A stretch of DNA of 54,904 bases, taken from positions 1 to 54,904 of the forward strand of contig CAZRFK010000006.1 in NCBI GenBank assembly GCA_964599275.1. Direction: 5' to 3'. Every line of letters starts with the position of its first letter. Positions within the stretch are counted from its first letter, which is position 1. The notes beneath the pieces were generated by a model that was not told where the DNA came from, searched no databases, and saw only the letters and a list, made by a program, of their open reading frames with translations. A program made the translations under genes and the position numbers. Shown here in pieces: positions 7,889 through 15,739 of the stretch. Source of the DNA: PUMD01 sp964599275. GTDB lineage: Bacteria; Bacillota; Sulfobacillia; SLMV01.

Positions 7889-8854
7889 TTATTGATATTG
7901 ATGTACAGCAATTAATGAGAGTATTTCGAAGATAATACAGGCAGCAGCCAGAGATGTAATTCCTGAATGATCGTATTCTGGCAGTACCTCTACAAGATCA
8001 AACCCTTTAAGATTATGTAATTTCAGGGTTCGCAGTATCTGAAGTGCCCTCGCAGAACTGGGTCCTCCTATTTCAGGTGTACCCGTACCAGGAGCAAAGG
8101 CGGGATCCAGAAAATCTATATCAAAAGTAAGATAAGCTGGATTATCTCCCACCTTTTGCTTTAACCGATCACCTATTTCATTTGGGGTTAACTGGGTGAG
8201 TTGGTCTGCGGTAATGACATCAAAACCCATGTCCTGGTTTGCTTCGAAGTCTCCTGCTTTTCTAAAAGTACCTCGTAAACCAATCTGGATTGACTTGTCC
8301 GGAACAATCAGATTTTCTTCTGCTGCGCGCTTGAAGGGAGTCCCATGATTGTATTTTTCACCATATATATCCGGCCAGGTATCGGGATGAGAATCAAAAT
8401 GTATCAGAGATAAGGGCCCGTGTTTTTGTGCCAGACTTCTCAAAACAGGTAAACTGACGAGATGATCGCCCCCCATACAGACCGGAATAGTGTCATGATT
8501 TACTATCTTATCAGTGGATTTTTGCATCCGTTTTAGACTGCGGTCGGTGTTTCCGGGGATCACTGAAGCATCGCCAAAATCGACACCCCTCATTGTTTCA
8601 GTAGGGGCAACCTGCAGAAAAGGATTGTAATCGCGAATTGAACCAGAAATGTCCCTGATGGCTGCCGGTGCAAACCGTGCTCCTACCCGGTAGGTAGCAG
8701 CAGTGTCGAAAGGAAGGCCCAAAATTGCGAAATCGTATTCTTCCAGATGGCTAACTTCTGATGTATAGGGCAGATTCATAAAAGTTTTTATGCCGGCAAA
8801 TTTTGGTGGTTCATTGCTCCTATCTGAAAGATTGCGACTGTTTTTTTGTGTCAA
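7889..8854 (-). CDS. agmatinase/arginase-family ureohydrolase
   Basis: This enzyme of the binuclear manganese ureohydrolase family hydrolyses a guanidino or formimino compound, most likely agmatine to putrescine and urea. All metal-binding blocks are present: CMGGDHL, HFDSHPDTW (DxHxD) and TFDIDFLDPAFAPGTGTPE (DxDxxDP). At about 321 residues it is the usual length for SpeB. TTG 8854 is chosen because GGAGG lies 7 bases upstream; the earlier ATG at 8899 reads through that site. Substrate within the family (agmatine, guanidinobutyrate, proclavaminate) cannot be fixed from motifs. Confidence 0.88.
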   Translation of the reverse strand: MTQKNSRNLSDRSNEPPKFAGIKTFMNLPYTSEVSHLEEYDFAILGLPFDTAATYRVGARFAPAAIRDISGSIRDYNPFLQVAPTETMRGVDFGDASVIPGNTDRSLKRMQKSTDKIVNHDTIPVCMGGDHLVSLPVLRSLAQKHGPLSLIHFDSHPDTWPDIYGEKYNHGTPFKRAAEENLIVPDKSIQIGLRGTFRKAGDFEANQDMGFDVITADQLTQLTPNEIGDRLKQKVGDNPAYLTFDIDFLDPAFAPGTGTPEIGGPSSARALQILRTLKLHNLKGFDLVEVLPEYDHSGITSLAAACIIFEILSLIAVHQYQ

Positions 8855-9097
8855 GTTGTTTCCTCCTCTATCTTTGTGTTGAGAAGAAACAAAAGTCAAG
8901 AATTAAAATAATTTGAGAGGGTTTGTAACTGTAGTCATATGCCAAGTTCTCCATGAGAAGCTTTTTATCCTGTGAGGTGAGTGACAAAATATAAATTAAA
9001 TATCAAACAGTGATACAACTTGGCACAGACATATGAACCAGATAATTGTGTCCTGTTCACACTCATGATTCACCGTGTTACAATAATTGAGCACCTG
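8855..9097. other. spacer between agmatinase-family gene and tRNA-Leu
   Basis: The spacer is AT-rich and holds the divergent control region of the agmatinase-family gene. No gene is seen. Confidence 0.5.
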
Positions 9098-9127
9098 TTG
9101 GATTTTCTTTGCCTACTGCTGTAAAAT
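9098..9127 (+). promoter_or_regulatory. candidate sigma-A promoter for tRNA-Leu
   Basis: TTGGAT (9098-9103) and TAAAAT (9122-9127) are separated by 18 bases and lie 33 bases before the tRNA. Confidence 0.45.
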
Positions 9128-9160
9128 CATTGCGATTGTCTCAAAGATCTTGAGACATCT

Positions 9161-9245
9161 GCGAGGGTGGCGGAATTGGCAGACGCGCGGGACTTAGGAT
9201 CCCGTGCCCATTGGGGCGTAAGGGTTCGAGTCCCTTCCCTCGCAC
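9161..9245 (+). tRNA. tRNA-Leu (anticodon TAG)
   Basis: This is a class II tRNA of about 85 bases. The acceptor stem pairs GCGAGGG (9161-9167) with CCCTCGC (9238-9244). The anticodon stem CGGGA/TCCCG holds loop CTTAGGA with anticodon TAG, which reads CUN leucine codons. It has a long variable arm and a standard GGTTCGAGTCC T-arm. The CCA end is not encoded. A GC-rich hairpin (about 9255-9286) follows but lacks a T tract. Confidence 0.96.
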
Positions 9246-9413
9246 AGTTTACGTCGATGGGTAGTGGATTAAATCCGCTGCCCATTGATGTTACTGGAAA
9301 GACTTCCAAATTGGACATGCGTTGTCTTATTAGTTATCATGTTGCCAGTGAATTGTTGATATTTCAAAAATGACATCTCCTGCTGATAAAATGCAGCGGA
9401 AAGGGGAACACCA

Positions 9414-10865
9414 GTGGTTAAAGTAAGGATGGAACACGCCGAAGAGGCAGATACCAAGAGGCTACTTCATGTTGAAGTTGAGGCCGACCGGGTAGAAGAA
9501 CATATGGATCGTGCTTTTAACAATATGCAAAATGAAGTTGTCATCCCCGGTTTTAGAAAAGGCAAAGTACCGAGAAAGATCTTTGAGCACCGTTTTGGCA
9601 CTGAAGTATTGAGACAGGAAGCTATAGAGCAGCTTGTTCCAGAGGCTTACGAAGAAGCGATAGAACAATTAGAAATAGATCCAATTGATTCACCAGATAT
9701 TCAGGACCTTAATGATGAGACTGAGGATGGCGGGGTAAGCTTTACTGCAGAAGTTGAAATTGTTCCGGAGGTTGAACTCGGAAAATATAAAGAGCTCGAT
9801 GTTGAATTGGAAGAACCAGAGATAACCGATGAAGACGTCGAGGAAGTAATTCAGAATTTGCGCAGCAATCAGGCTACAGTGGAGCTGGCTGAAGAAGGGG
9901 CGGAGCTTGAACCCGGAATGATTGGTGTTGTCAGCTTTACAGGCTATCTGGATGGAGAACCTCTTGAGGAACTCACGGCCGAGGAAGAAATGATTGAAAT
10001 CGGCAGTGGAGATTATCTTCCCGATTTTGAAGAAGGTCTGATTGGGGCTCAGGCCGAACAGGAGCTGTCCCTAGATGTTCAGTTTCCCGAGGACGCCCGT
10101 CCCCCACTGGATGGTGCCGAAGTGAAGTTTGAAGTTGATGTTCTTGAGGTAAGAACAAAAACACTGCCTGAGCTTGATGACGAATTAGCAAAAGAGTCAG
10201 GTTTTGAAGATGTAGAGACAGTGCAGGAACTTCGTGAGCTTGTCCGCGAAAGATTACAACTGAATAGAGAATCGATGGTAATATCTGAGTTTGAGCAGGA
10301 AGTTATAGACCAGGTTATTGCTAATGCTACAGTGGAGGTTCCTGAAGTCATGGCGCAGCGCGCATTTGATCAGCAGAAAGAGCGCCTGCAAAACGAAATG
10401 GATTCGTACGATGTTACCATGGAACAATTTGTCCAACAGAGGGGCTATGGTAGCGTAAAGGAATTTGAGGATGAGATGTGGGAAGCTGCACACACAAATG
10501 TCGAACAGATGCTAGTTTTGGAAGCCGTGGCTGACGCGGAAGATGTTCAAGTCACCGAGGAAGAACTTGATGAAAAGATAGGCGAGCGCGCACAAATGAT
10601 GGGTGCCGATGTGGAGATGCTGCGACAATACATGCTCGGTTCCGCTCAGGCTGGTGAACTGGAGTCTGAGGTCAAAATAGAGAAGGTGAGAAGACAACTG
10701 GCTACCTGGGCAGATAATGAATATGATGAAATGAAAGAAAGAGTAGAGAACAAACAGCGGGAGTTTGAGGAGCAGCAGCGGCTTGCTCAGGAACAACAGC
10801 TTCAACAAGCACAAGAAGAAGCCTCATTGGAAAATGACAACGATAAGCCTGGTGAGGAAGAGTAA
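9414..10865 (+). CDS. tig: trigger factor (ribosome-associated chaperone / PPIase)
   Basis: Trigger factor binds at the ribosome exit tunnel and helps new chains fold. The ribosome-docking signature GFRKGKVPR is at about residues 45-53, an FKBP-type PPIase domain lies at about 160-245, and a helical C-terminal domain follows to about 440. The last 40 residues are an unusual Glu/Gln-rich tail, making the protein (483 residues) longer than the typical 430. GTG 9414 follows AAAGGGGAA. It heads the tig-clpP-clpX set found in many bacteria. The protein is strongly acidic overall. Confidence 0.97.
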   Translation: MVKVRMEHAEEADTKRLLHVEVEADRVEEHMDRAFNNMQNEVVIPGFRKGKVPRKIFEHRFGTEVLRQEAIEQLVPEAYEEAIEQLEIDPIDSPDIQDLNDETEDGGVSFTAEVEIVPEVELGKYKELDVELEEPEITDEDVEEVIQNLRSNQATVELAEEGAELEPGMIGVVSFTGYLDGEPLEELTAEEEMIEIGSGDYLPDFEEGLIGAQAEQELSLDVQFPEDARPPLDGAEVKFEVDVLEVRTKTLPELDDELAKESGFEDVETVQELRELVRERLQLNRESMVISEFEQEVIDQVIANATVEVPEVMAQRAFDQQKERLQNEMDSYDVTMEQFVQQRGYGSVKEFEDEMWEAAHTNVEQMLVLEAVADAEDVQVTEEELDEKIGERAQMMGADVEMLRQYMLGSAQAGELESEVKIEKVRRQLATWADNEYDEMKERVENKQREFEEQQRLAQEQQLQQAQEEASLENDNDKPGEEE

Positions 10866-10977
10866 TTAATAGACAATGCTTGCAAGATCTGACGGAAGGA
10901 TCCTTGCAAGAGCAAATCGAATAAGTTATCGGATGAGTGTTTTTTGGGAACCATTGAAGGAAGGAAGGTGGCAAGTT

Positions 10978-11568
10978 ATGAATTTGGTGCCTATGGTTGT
11001 TGAGCAGTCTGCTCGAGGTGAACGGGCTTACGATATATATTCACGCCTCTTAAAGGATAGGATAGTCTTTATAGGGACCCCAATCGATGATAATGTGGCC
11101 AATCTGGTAGTAGCCCAGCTCTTGTTTTTGGAAGCTGATGATCCAGAACGGGATATTTCCATTTATATAAATTCTCCGGGAGGGTCGGTCGATTCCGGTT
11201 TGGGAATTTATGATACAATGCAGTACATTGCGCCCGATGTAGTGACATATTGCGTGGGCATTGCGGCCAGTATGGCATCCCTGCTTCTGGCAGGCGGTAC
11301 TGAAGGTAAACGGTATACATTGCCAAACTCACGCATCATGATCCATCAACCACAGGGTCAGGCTGGTGGCAGCGCAGAAGACGTCAGGATTTATGCTGAC
11401 GAGATACTGCGTATGCGTGAGCGTTACAATGAACTGATGGCTCGTCATACTGGCAAGGATGTTGAGACAATTGCAAAAGACTCAGACCGGGACTTTTTCA
11501 TGTCTGCTGATGAAGCTTTGGAGTATGGGGTCATTGATGAAGTACTTCGCCCTGATGAGGTAGAATAA
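10978..11568 (+). CDS. clpP: ATP-dependent Clp protease proteolytic subunit
   Basis: ClpP is the serine-peptidase barrel that degrades proteins fed by ClpX. The 196-residue product carries the catalytic triad Ser98 (GIAASMAS), His123 (MIHQPQG) and Asp172. ATG 10978 is preferred because AGGAAGGTGG lies just upstream and the N-terminal MNLVPMVVEQSARGERAYDIYS is the conserved start; an upstream in-frame ATG at 10876 is unlikely. It lies between tig and clpX on the same strand. Confidence 0.97.
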   Translation: MNLVPMVVEQSARGERAYDIYSRLLKDRIVFIGTPIDDNVANLVVAQLLFLEADDPERDISIYINSPGGSVDSGLGIYDTMQYIAPDVVTYCVGIAASMASLLLAGGTEGKRYTLPNSRIMIHQPQGQAGGSAEDVRIYADEILRMRERYNELMARHTGKDVETIAKDSDRDFFMSADEALEYGVIDEVLRPDEVE

Positions 11569-11629
11569 CAGCATAATTACCACCCTCTATCCCGCGTTAG
11601 TGTTTTGCGGGGTAGAAAGGAGAGGGAGG

Positions 11630-12892
11630 ATGTTTAAATTTAGCGACGATAAGGGACAACTCAAATGTTCGTTTTGCGGTAAATATCAGGATCAGGTCAG
11701 GAGATTGGTTGCTGGCCCCGGGGTATATATCTGCGATGAATGTATTGCCTTATGCAACGACATTATCGAAGAGGAATTGCGTGAAGATGTTGCCTTTGAG
11801 GTAGACGACATTCCTCCTCCCCGTGAAATAAAGGATTTCTTGGACCAATACGTGGTGTCTCAGGAGCGAGCAAAAAAAGTGCTTTCCGTTGCAGTTTATA
11901 ATCACTACAAGCGTGTTCGTATGGGGCAACAGGTAGACGATGTTGAACTGCAGAAGAGCAATATTTTGCTTCTAGGACCAACAGGCTGTGGAAAGACGCT
12001 GCTTGCGCAGACACTGGCCAAGGTTTTAAATGTGCCTTTTGCCATAACAGATGCTACTTCACTCACTGAGGCTGGTTATGTAGGAGAAGATGTTGAAAAT
12101 ATTCTGTTGAAGCTAATCCAGGCCGCAGATTACGATATAGAGAGGGCGGAGAAGGGCATTATCTATATCGACGAGATTGACAAAGTTGCGCGCAAGTCTG
12201 AGAATCCGTCGATTACCAGAGATGTGTCGGGTGAGGGAGTGCAGCAAGCCCTTCTCAAAATTCTTGAGGGCACTGAAGCCAGCGTACCCCCTCAGGGCGG
12301 ACGAAAGCACCCACATCAGGAATTTCTGCAGATTGACACCACTGATATTCTGTTTATCTGTGGTGGTGCATTTGGTGGATTAGAGGGTATGGTCAGGAAG
12401 CGGGTTGGTGAGAATGTCATGGGTTTTGGATCAAAACCCAAAAGTTCAACCGATGAATCCATTGGAGCTCTTCTTTCTCAAGTGCTCCCTGAGGACTTGT
12501 TAAAGTATGGTCTCATTCCTGAATTCGTTGGGCGTGTGCCGGTAGTTGCCAGCCTCGGACAGTTAGATAAGGATGCGCTGGTTGATATTCTGGTAGAACC
12601 GAAGGATGCACTGGTCCAACAGTACGGAAAGTTTTTCGAAATGGATCATATAGATCTGGAATTCAAGGATGAGGCACTAGTTGCAATAGCAGACAAGGCC
12701 ATGGAACAAAATACAGGAGCTCGTGGTCTGAGATCTGTGATTGAAGAGCTCATGTTGGAGGTTATGTTTGAGATTCCTTCCCGTGATGATGTGCGCAAAC
12801 TGGTCATCACCAGGGATACAGTTGAAAAAGGTGCAGAACCGCTGATACTTACAAGCGGTGATAGTGGTCAGGGGGAAGAGGTTACCGCCTGA
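11630..12892 (+). CDS. clpX: Clp protease ATP-binding subunit ClpX
   Basis: ClpX is an AAA+ unfoldase that delivers tagged proteins to ClpP. The N-terminal zinc-binding domain has Cys13, Cys16, Cys35 and Cys38. Walker A (GPTGCGKT) is at about 116-123, followed by Walker B (IIYIDEIDK) and a ClpP-contact loop region. The 420-residue length is standard. ATG 11630 follows GAAAGGAGAGGG. An intrinsic terminator follows 35 bases later. In Bacillus lon genes usually come next; here an intron and other genes do. Confidence 0.97.
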   Translation: MFKFSDDKGQLKCSFCGKYQDQVRRLVAGPGVYICDECIALCNDIIEEELREDVAFEVDDIPPPREIKDFLDQYVVSQERAKKVLSVAVYNHYKRVRMGQQVDDVELQKSNILLLGPTGCGKTLLAQTLAKVLNVPFAITDATSLTEAGYVGEDVENILLKLIQAADYDIERAEKGIIYIDEIDKVARKSENPSITRDVSGEGVQQALLKILEGTEASVPPQGGRKHPHQEFLQIDTTDILFICGGAFGGLEGMVRKRVGENVMGFGSKPKSSTDESIGALLSQVLPEDLLKYGLIPEFVGRVPVVASLGQLDKDALVDILVEPKDALVQQYGKFFEMDHIDLEFKDEALVAIADKAMEQNTGARGLRSVIEELMLEVMFEIPSRDDVRKLVITRDTVEKGAEPLILTSGDSGQGEEVTA

Positions 12893-12926
12893 ATCGTAGG
12901 TTAAAACATCTGAAATCTGATATAAC

Positions 12927-12966
12927 AAAGCAGGCGCATCCCTTAATTAAAGGTGCGCCTGCTTTT
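12927..12966 (+). terminator. intrinsic terminator of clpX
   Basis: The inverted repeat AAAGCAGGCGCA / TGCGCCTGCTTT has loop sequence around TTAATTAA and a T run. A group II intron starts 11 bases after it. Confidence 0.9.
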
Positions 12967-12976
12967 TGAAATTGTG

Positions 12977-13512
12977 GTGCGCCCGGCATGGGTGATGGCT
13001 ACAGGGTGTAAGTCCCGAGCAGGGGTTGGCAACAATCCTACTCTTAGCTGAACAGCAAGGGTGTCCGTCGCGAGGCGGAATCCGAAGTTGCCAAGAGGTA
13101 CGGCGGTAGATGAGACGGGTACATGGAGGAAAACGTCATCGTTCTTACCCTGGGAGGTCTGCCGGTGGTGAACTGAGTTCACAGTCCCGACTGGAAGGCG
13201 TGGATGAGCCGGCAGAAATCAGCCGAGGTCATATTAGGCGGGCTGACAAGATTACCCGACTGAAGGACCGAACATGTTCGAGAGGATGACGCTGTGAGTT
13301 GGAGATATGCACATAGAGAGCAGAAAACTCCTCAATCAAGGAGCCGACCGTCAGCAGGAGACGGTGAACACGTCAGGGTCTGGCGGGGGCCGAGTGCATC
13401 TCTGGCACGAGCAGGGGGTTCATCTCGCGGAGGTTCAACATGAACCTCCGGGTGCGGACCCGCATGCCCGGTGGTGTGGGGGGACGGGGGTTAACCGCCC
13501 CTCCTACCCAAT
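12977..13512 (+). mobile_element. ORF-less group II intron RNA
   Basis: The segment begins with the group II 5' consensus-like GTGCGCCCGGCATGGGTG and the domain I block GGGTGTAAGTCCCGAGC. It ends with a domain V hairpin (CCGGGTGCG, loop GACC, CGCATGCCCGG, about 13447-13472), a GC-rich domain VI with bulged AA, and a terminal CCTACCCAAT. Total length is about 536 bases, too short for a reverse transcriptase/maturase, and no such ORF is present, so domain IV is ORF-less. It sits directly behind the clpX terminator, as class C introns do. Splicing would need a maturase from elsewhere. Exact ends are inferred from consensus. Confidence 0.8.
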
Positions 13513-13564
13513 TATTAATTTCTGGTGTGGTTGGTAGGGGGGGAGATGGCCCCCTCGTGTAAGT

Positions 13565-14389
13565 TCAGTGCGTAAATTTATGATTCCCAATAGTTACGAT
13601 GGGAGGACGGGAATGCATGAACTCATTGCTTGTTTTTGCCGGATTGAAGAAATATAAGGCTCCTCTACTGGGATCCCATCCGGCACGAGCCTCTCTAACC
13701 GCACGTCGAGCGGTATCATTTGCAGGGATATAAATTGTGTTATTCATTACAGGTTCAAACTGACGGGGTTCATATACGACTTCAGTTACGGAATCAGGGA
13801 ATATTGAGCTGTTCATTCGGTTCAATACAACCGCAGCTACTGCTACCTGCCCTCTATATGGTTCTCCTTCTGCTTCAGAACGGACAAGCCGGGCCAGAAG
13901 GTCTTCCTGCTCACCAGATAGCCAGGTTGACGTCGTAGTTGCACTCTGATCAGAATCACCAGTTTTGCCTGAACCAGAAGCATCCGGGATTGCGAATCGT
14001 TGTCCCGGGTAGATGGTCTCTGACCAGTAATTATTGCTCCATTGGATGTCTTGCACCGTTACCCCGTACCATCTGGCGATTTCCGCAATGGTGTCTCCTC
14101 TGCTGACCACGTGTACCCTTCCTTGAAAAGGTATGGTTAGGGTTTGACCCGGATAGATGATAGTACTGTAGATTCCATTGTGATTTTGAATTCTGTCTAC
14201 TGATATCTGGTATCTCTGGGCCAAAAGCCACAGTGTGTCGCCGGACCGTATGGTATAGTCCACAGCTGCGGCAGAGGAAGTGTTGAATGCTCCAAACAGC
14301 AGTACAAAAAGCAATACCAGTACAAGGCCGCTTATAAATTTTGTAGCAACCTCCCATATATTGCTTCTGTAAATTGTTTCTTTGTTCAT
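13565..14389 (-). CDS. LysM-containing SleB-type cell-wall hydrolase
   Basis: This 274-residue exported enzyme acts on peptidoglycan. It has an N-terminal hydrophobic anchor or signal (about residues 18-42), two LysM domains (about 45-88 and 92-135, YTIRSGDTLWLLAQRY and HVVSRGDTIAEIARWY), a Ser/Thr-rich linker, and a C-terminal Hydrolase_2/SleB-like domain (about 160-274, with SEAEGEPYRGQVAVAAVVLNR). SleB-type enzymes degrade spore cortex during germination, but the same domain occurs in vegetative hydrolases. It is transcribed against the clpX and che genes. Confidence 0.9.
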   Translation of the reverse strand: MNKETIYRSNIWEVATKFISGLVLVLLFVLLFGAFNTSSAAAVDYTIRSGDTLWLLAQRYQISVDRIQNHNGIYSTIIYPGQTLTIPFQGRVHVVSRGDTIAEIARWYGVTVQDIQWSNNYWSETIYPGQRFAIPDASGSGKTGDSDQSATTTSTWLSGEQEDLLARLVRSEAEGEPYRGQVAVAAVVLNRMNSSIFPDSVTEVVYEPRQFEPVMNNTIYIPANDTARRAVREARAGWDPSRGALYFFNPAKTSNEFMHSRPPIVTIGNHKFTH

Positions 14390-14653
14390 TGTAACTCACC
14401 TCTCATTCACAAAATTCCCGGCGAAACTCCAGGGTAAAACAAGTATAATAGACCCGAAAGTAGTAATAAAGAGTATACAGTTAAAAATATCTGGTATTTA
14501 CAGTGCTATGTATTAAACATAACACAATTTTAAAGTATTTATCATTTGTTGTAATATTGTTTTCTTTGGATTTTGCTGGTCAATATTACAAAAAGGATAA
14601 TGGGGATAACGCTGAGAAATCGGGTTGATGTGATGGGATTGGAGGAGGTTTCT

Positions 14654-15127
14654 ATGGAAAGTAAAAGGTTGAAATTGGTATCAGTGGATTCGAGTAGTGA
14701 GTGTGAAATTGAACAACTGAATAGATGCAGTGTAGGGGGGGCTGTCAGTGATCCTTTTTTGAGCCGGGCTTTATTCAGTTGGGAACGAAGTGAGGTTTAT
14801 CTCATTATTAGAAAGCGAGATGACAAAAGATTGGGGTTTGTGGCCGTGGATGATATCGATGAGCTGTCTGGCAGTGTAGAACTGAAGATTTCTATAGATT
14901 CACCTGAAGACCGCGGTCGTGGTTATGGCACTGACGCTTTGAAGCTTCTGACTGATGAACTTCATCATCGGGGATGCAATTCAATTCATCTGCGTGTGCT
15001 GGCCGACAATGAACCAGCAATTCGCTGTTATCAGAAGGTTGGTTTTTGCAAAACGGGCATACTGTCAAATGAAAGGTTGGGAGAACATAGAATTATTTTG
15101 ATGGAGTATGCAATATCCGCTTCATAA
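14654..15127 (+). CDS. GNAT-family N-acetyltransferase
   Basis: The 157-residue protein transfers an acetyl group from acetyl-CoA to an amine. The acetyl-CoA loop motif is clear (DRGRGYGTDALKLL), as is the following NSIHLRVLADNEPAIRCYQKVGF block. It resembles RimJ/RimL or SpeG-like members. ATG 14654 has GGAGGAGG 6 bases upstream. The substrate is unknown. It precedes the chemotaxis operon by 135 bases and is probably a separate unit. Confidence 0.85.
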   Translation: MESKRLKLVSVDSSSECEIEQLNRCSVGGAVSDPFLSRALFSWERSEVYLIIRKRDDKRLGFVAVDDIDELSGSVELKISIDSPEDRGRGYGTDALKLLTDELHHRGCNSIHLRVLADNEPAIRCYQKVGFCKTGILSNERLGEHRIILMEYAISAS

Positions 15128-15262
15128 CTGCAGTTTTTCCCCATTCCTGATATTTTTTGCCTTTGCTTACCCCTGTTATCTTGAGCCTTCAGCTGAAAAC
15201 TTTTCCGTGATTTACGATGTAAATACATAGAGGGGACGTGTCGTCGAAGGGGTGGTGAGACC

Positions 15263-15739
15263 GTGCAGCAACGCAGTAATTCTGAAAGAGCCATTTCGGT
15301 AGTTCTATTTAATTTAGACAACCATGAATATGCCATCAGAACAGACTCCATTCAGAGTATCGTCACTTTTGATTCGGTGACCTTTGTTCCCGGAGCACCT
15401 CCGAGAGTTGAAGGCGTAATCAATGTTCGTGGTGATGTTTTTGCAGCAGTCCGATTGCAAAAAGATAACAACATTTCAACCGATGAAACTCTCACTGCGT
15501 CTTCTACCAGCAAACAAGTCGGTCTCGTGGTGGAATTTGAGCAGCATCCTCCTGTTGCTTTGTTGGTAAATCAAGTCAGTCAGGTGGTGTCCATGTCAAC
15601 AGATGATTTTGAAGACAGAAATGAAATCATTGATACTGGGAAATCTGAAACAAACCGGCTTTTGCGCTTGAATGGCAAAGTAGTGTCATTGATTGAAACA
15701 GATGAGCTGAGCTTTGATCGAGAGGGGGTGGTGGGGTAG
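15263..15739 (+). CDS. cheW: chemotaxis coupling protein CheW
   Basis: CheW is the adaptor linking chemoreceptors to the CheA kinase. The 158-residue protein is a single CheW/SH3-like domain: VVLFNLDNHEYAIRTDSIQSI at the start, GVINVRGDVFAAV in the middle and VDQVSQV-type strands near the end. GTG 15263 follows GAAGGGGTGG. The stop overlaps the cheA GTG by one base (TAGTG), so the two are translationally coupled. It opens a six-gene che operon. Confidence 0.93.
   Translation: MQQRSNSERAISVVLFNLDNHEYAIRTDSIQSIVTFDSVTFVPGAPPRVEGVINVRGDVFAAVRLQKDNNISTDETLTASSTSKQVGLVVEFEQHPPVALLVNQVSQVVSMSTDDFEDRNEIIDTGKSETNRLLRLNGKVVSLIETDELSFDREGVVG

Noticed and set aside
9255..9286. GC-rich hairpin after tRNA-Leu as a terminator
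   Set aside because: The stem is good but no T tract follows; the next gene may simply be read through.
12943..13537. Short open frames within the group II intron
   Set aside because: They follow RNA structure rather than codon usage and do not resemble reverse transcriptases.
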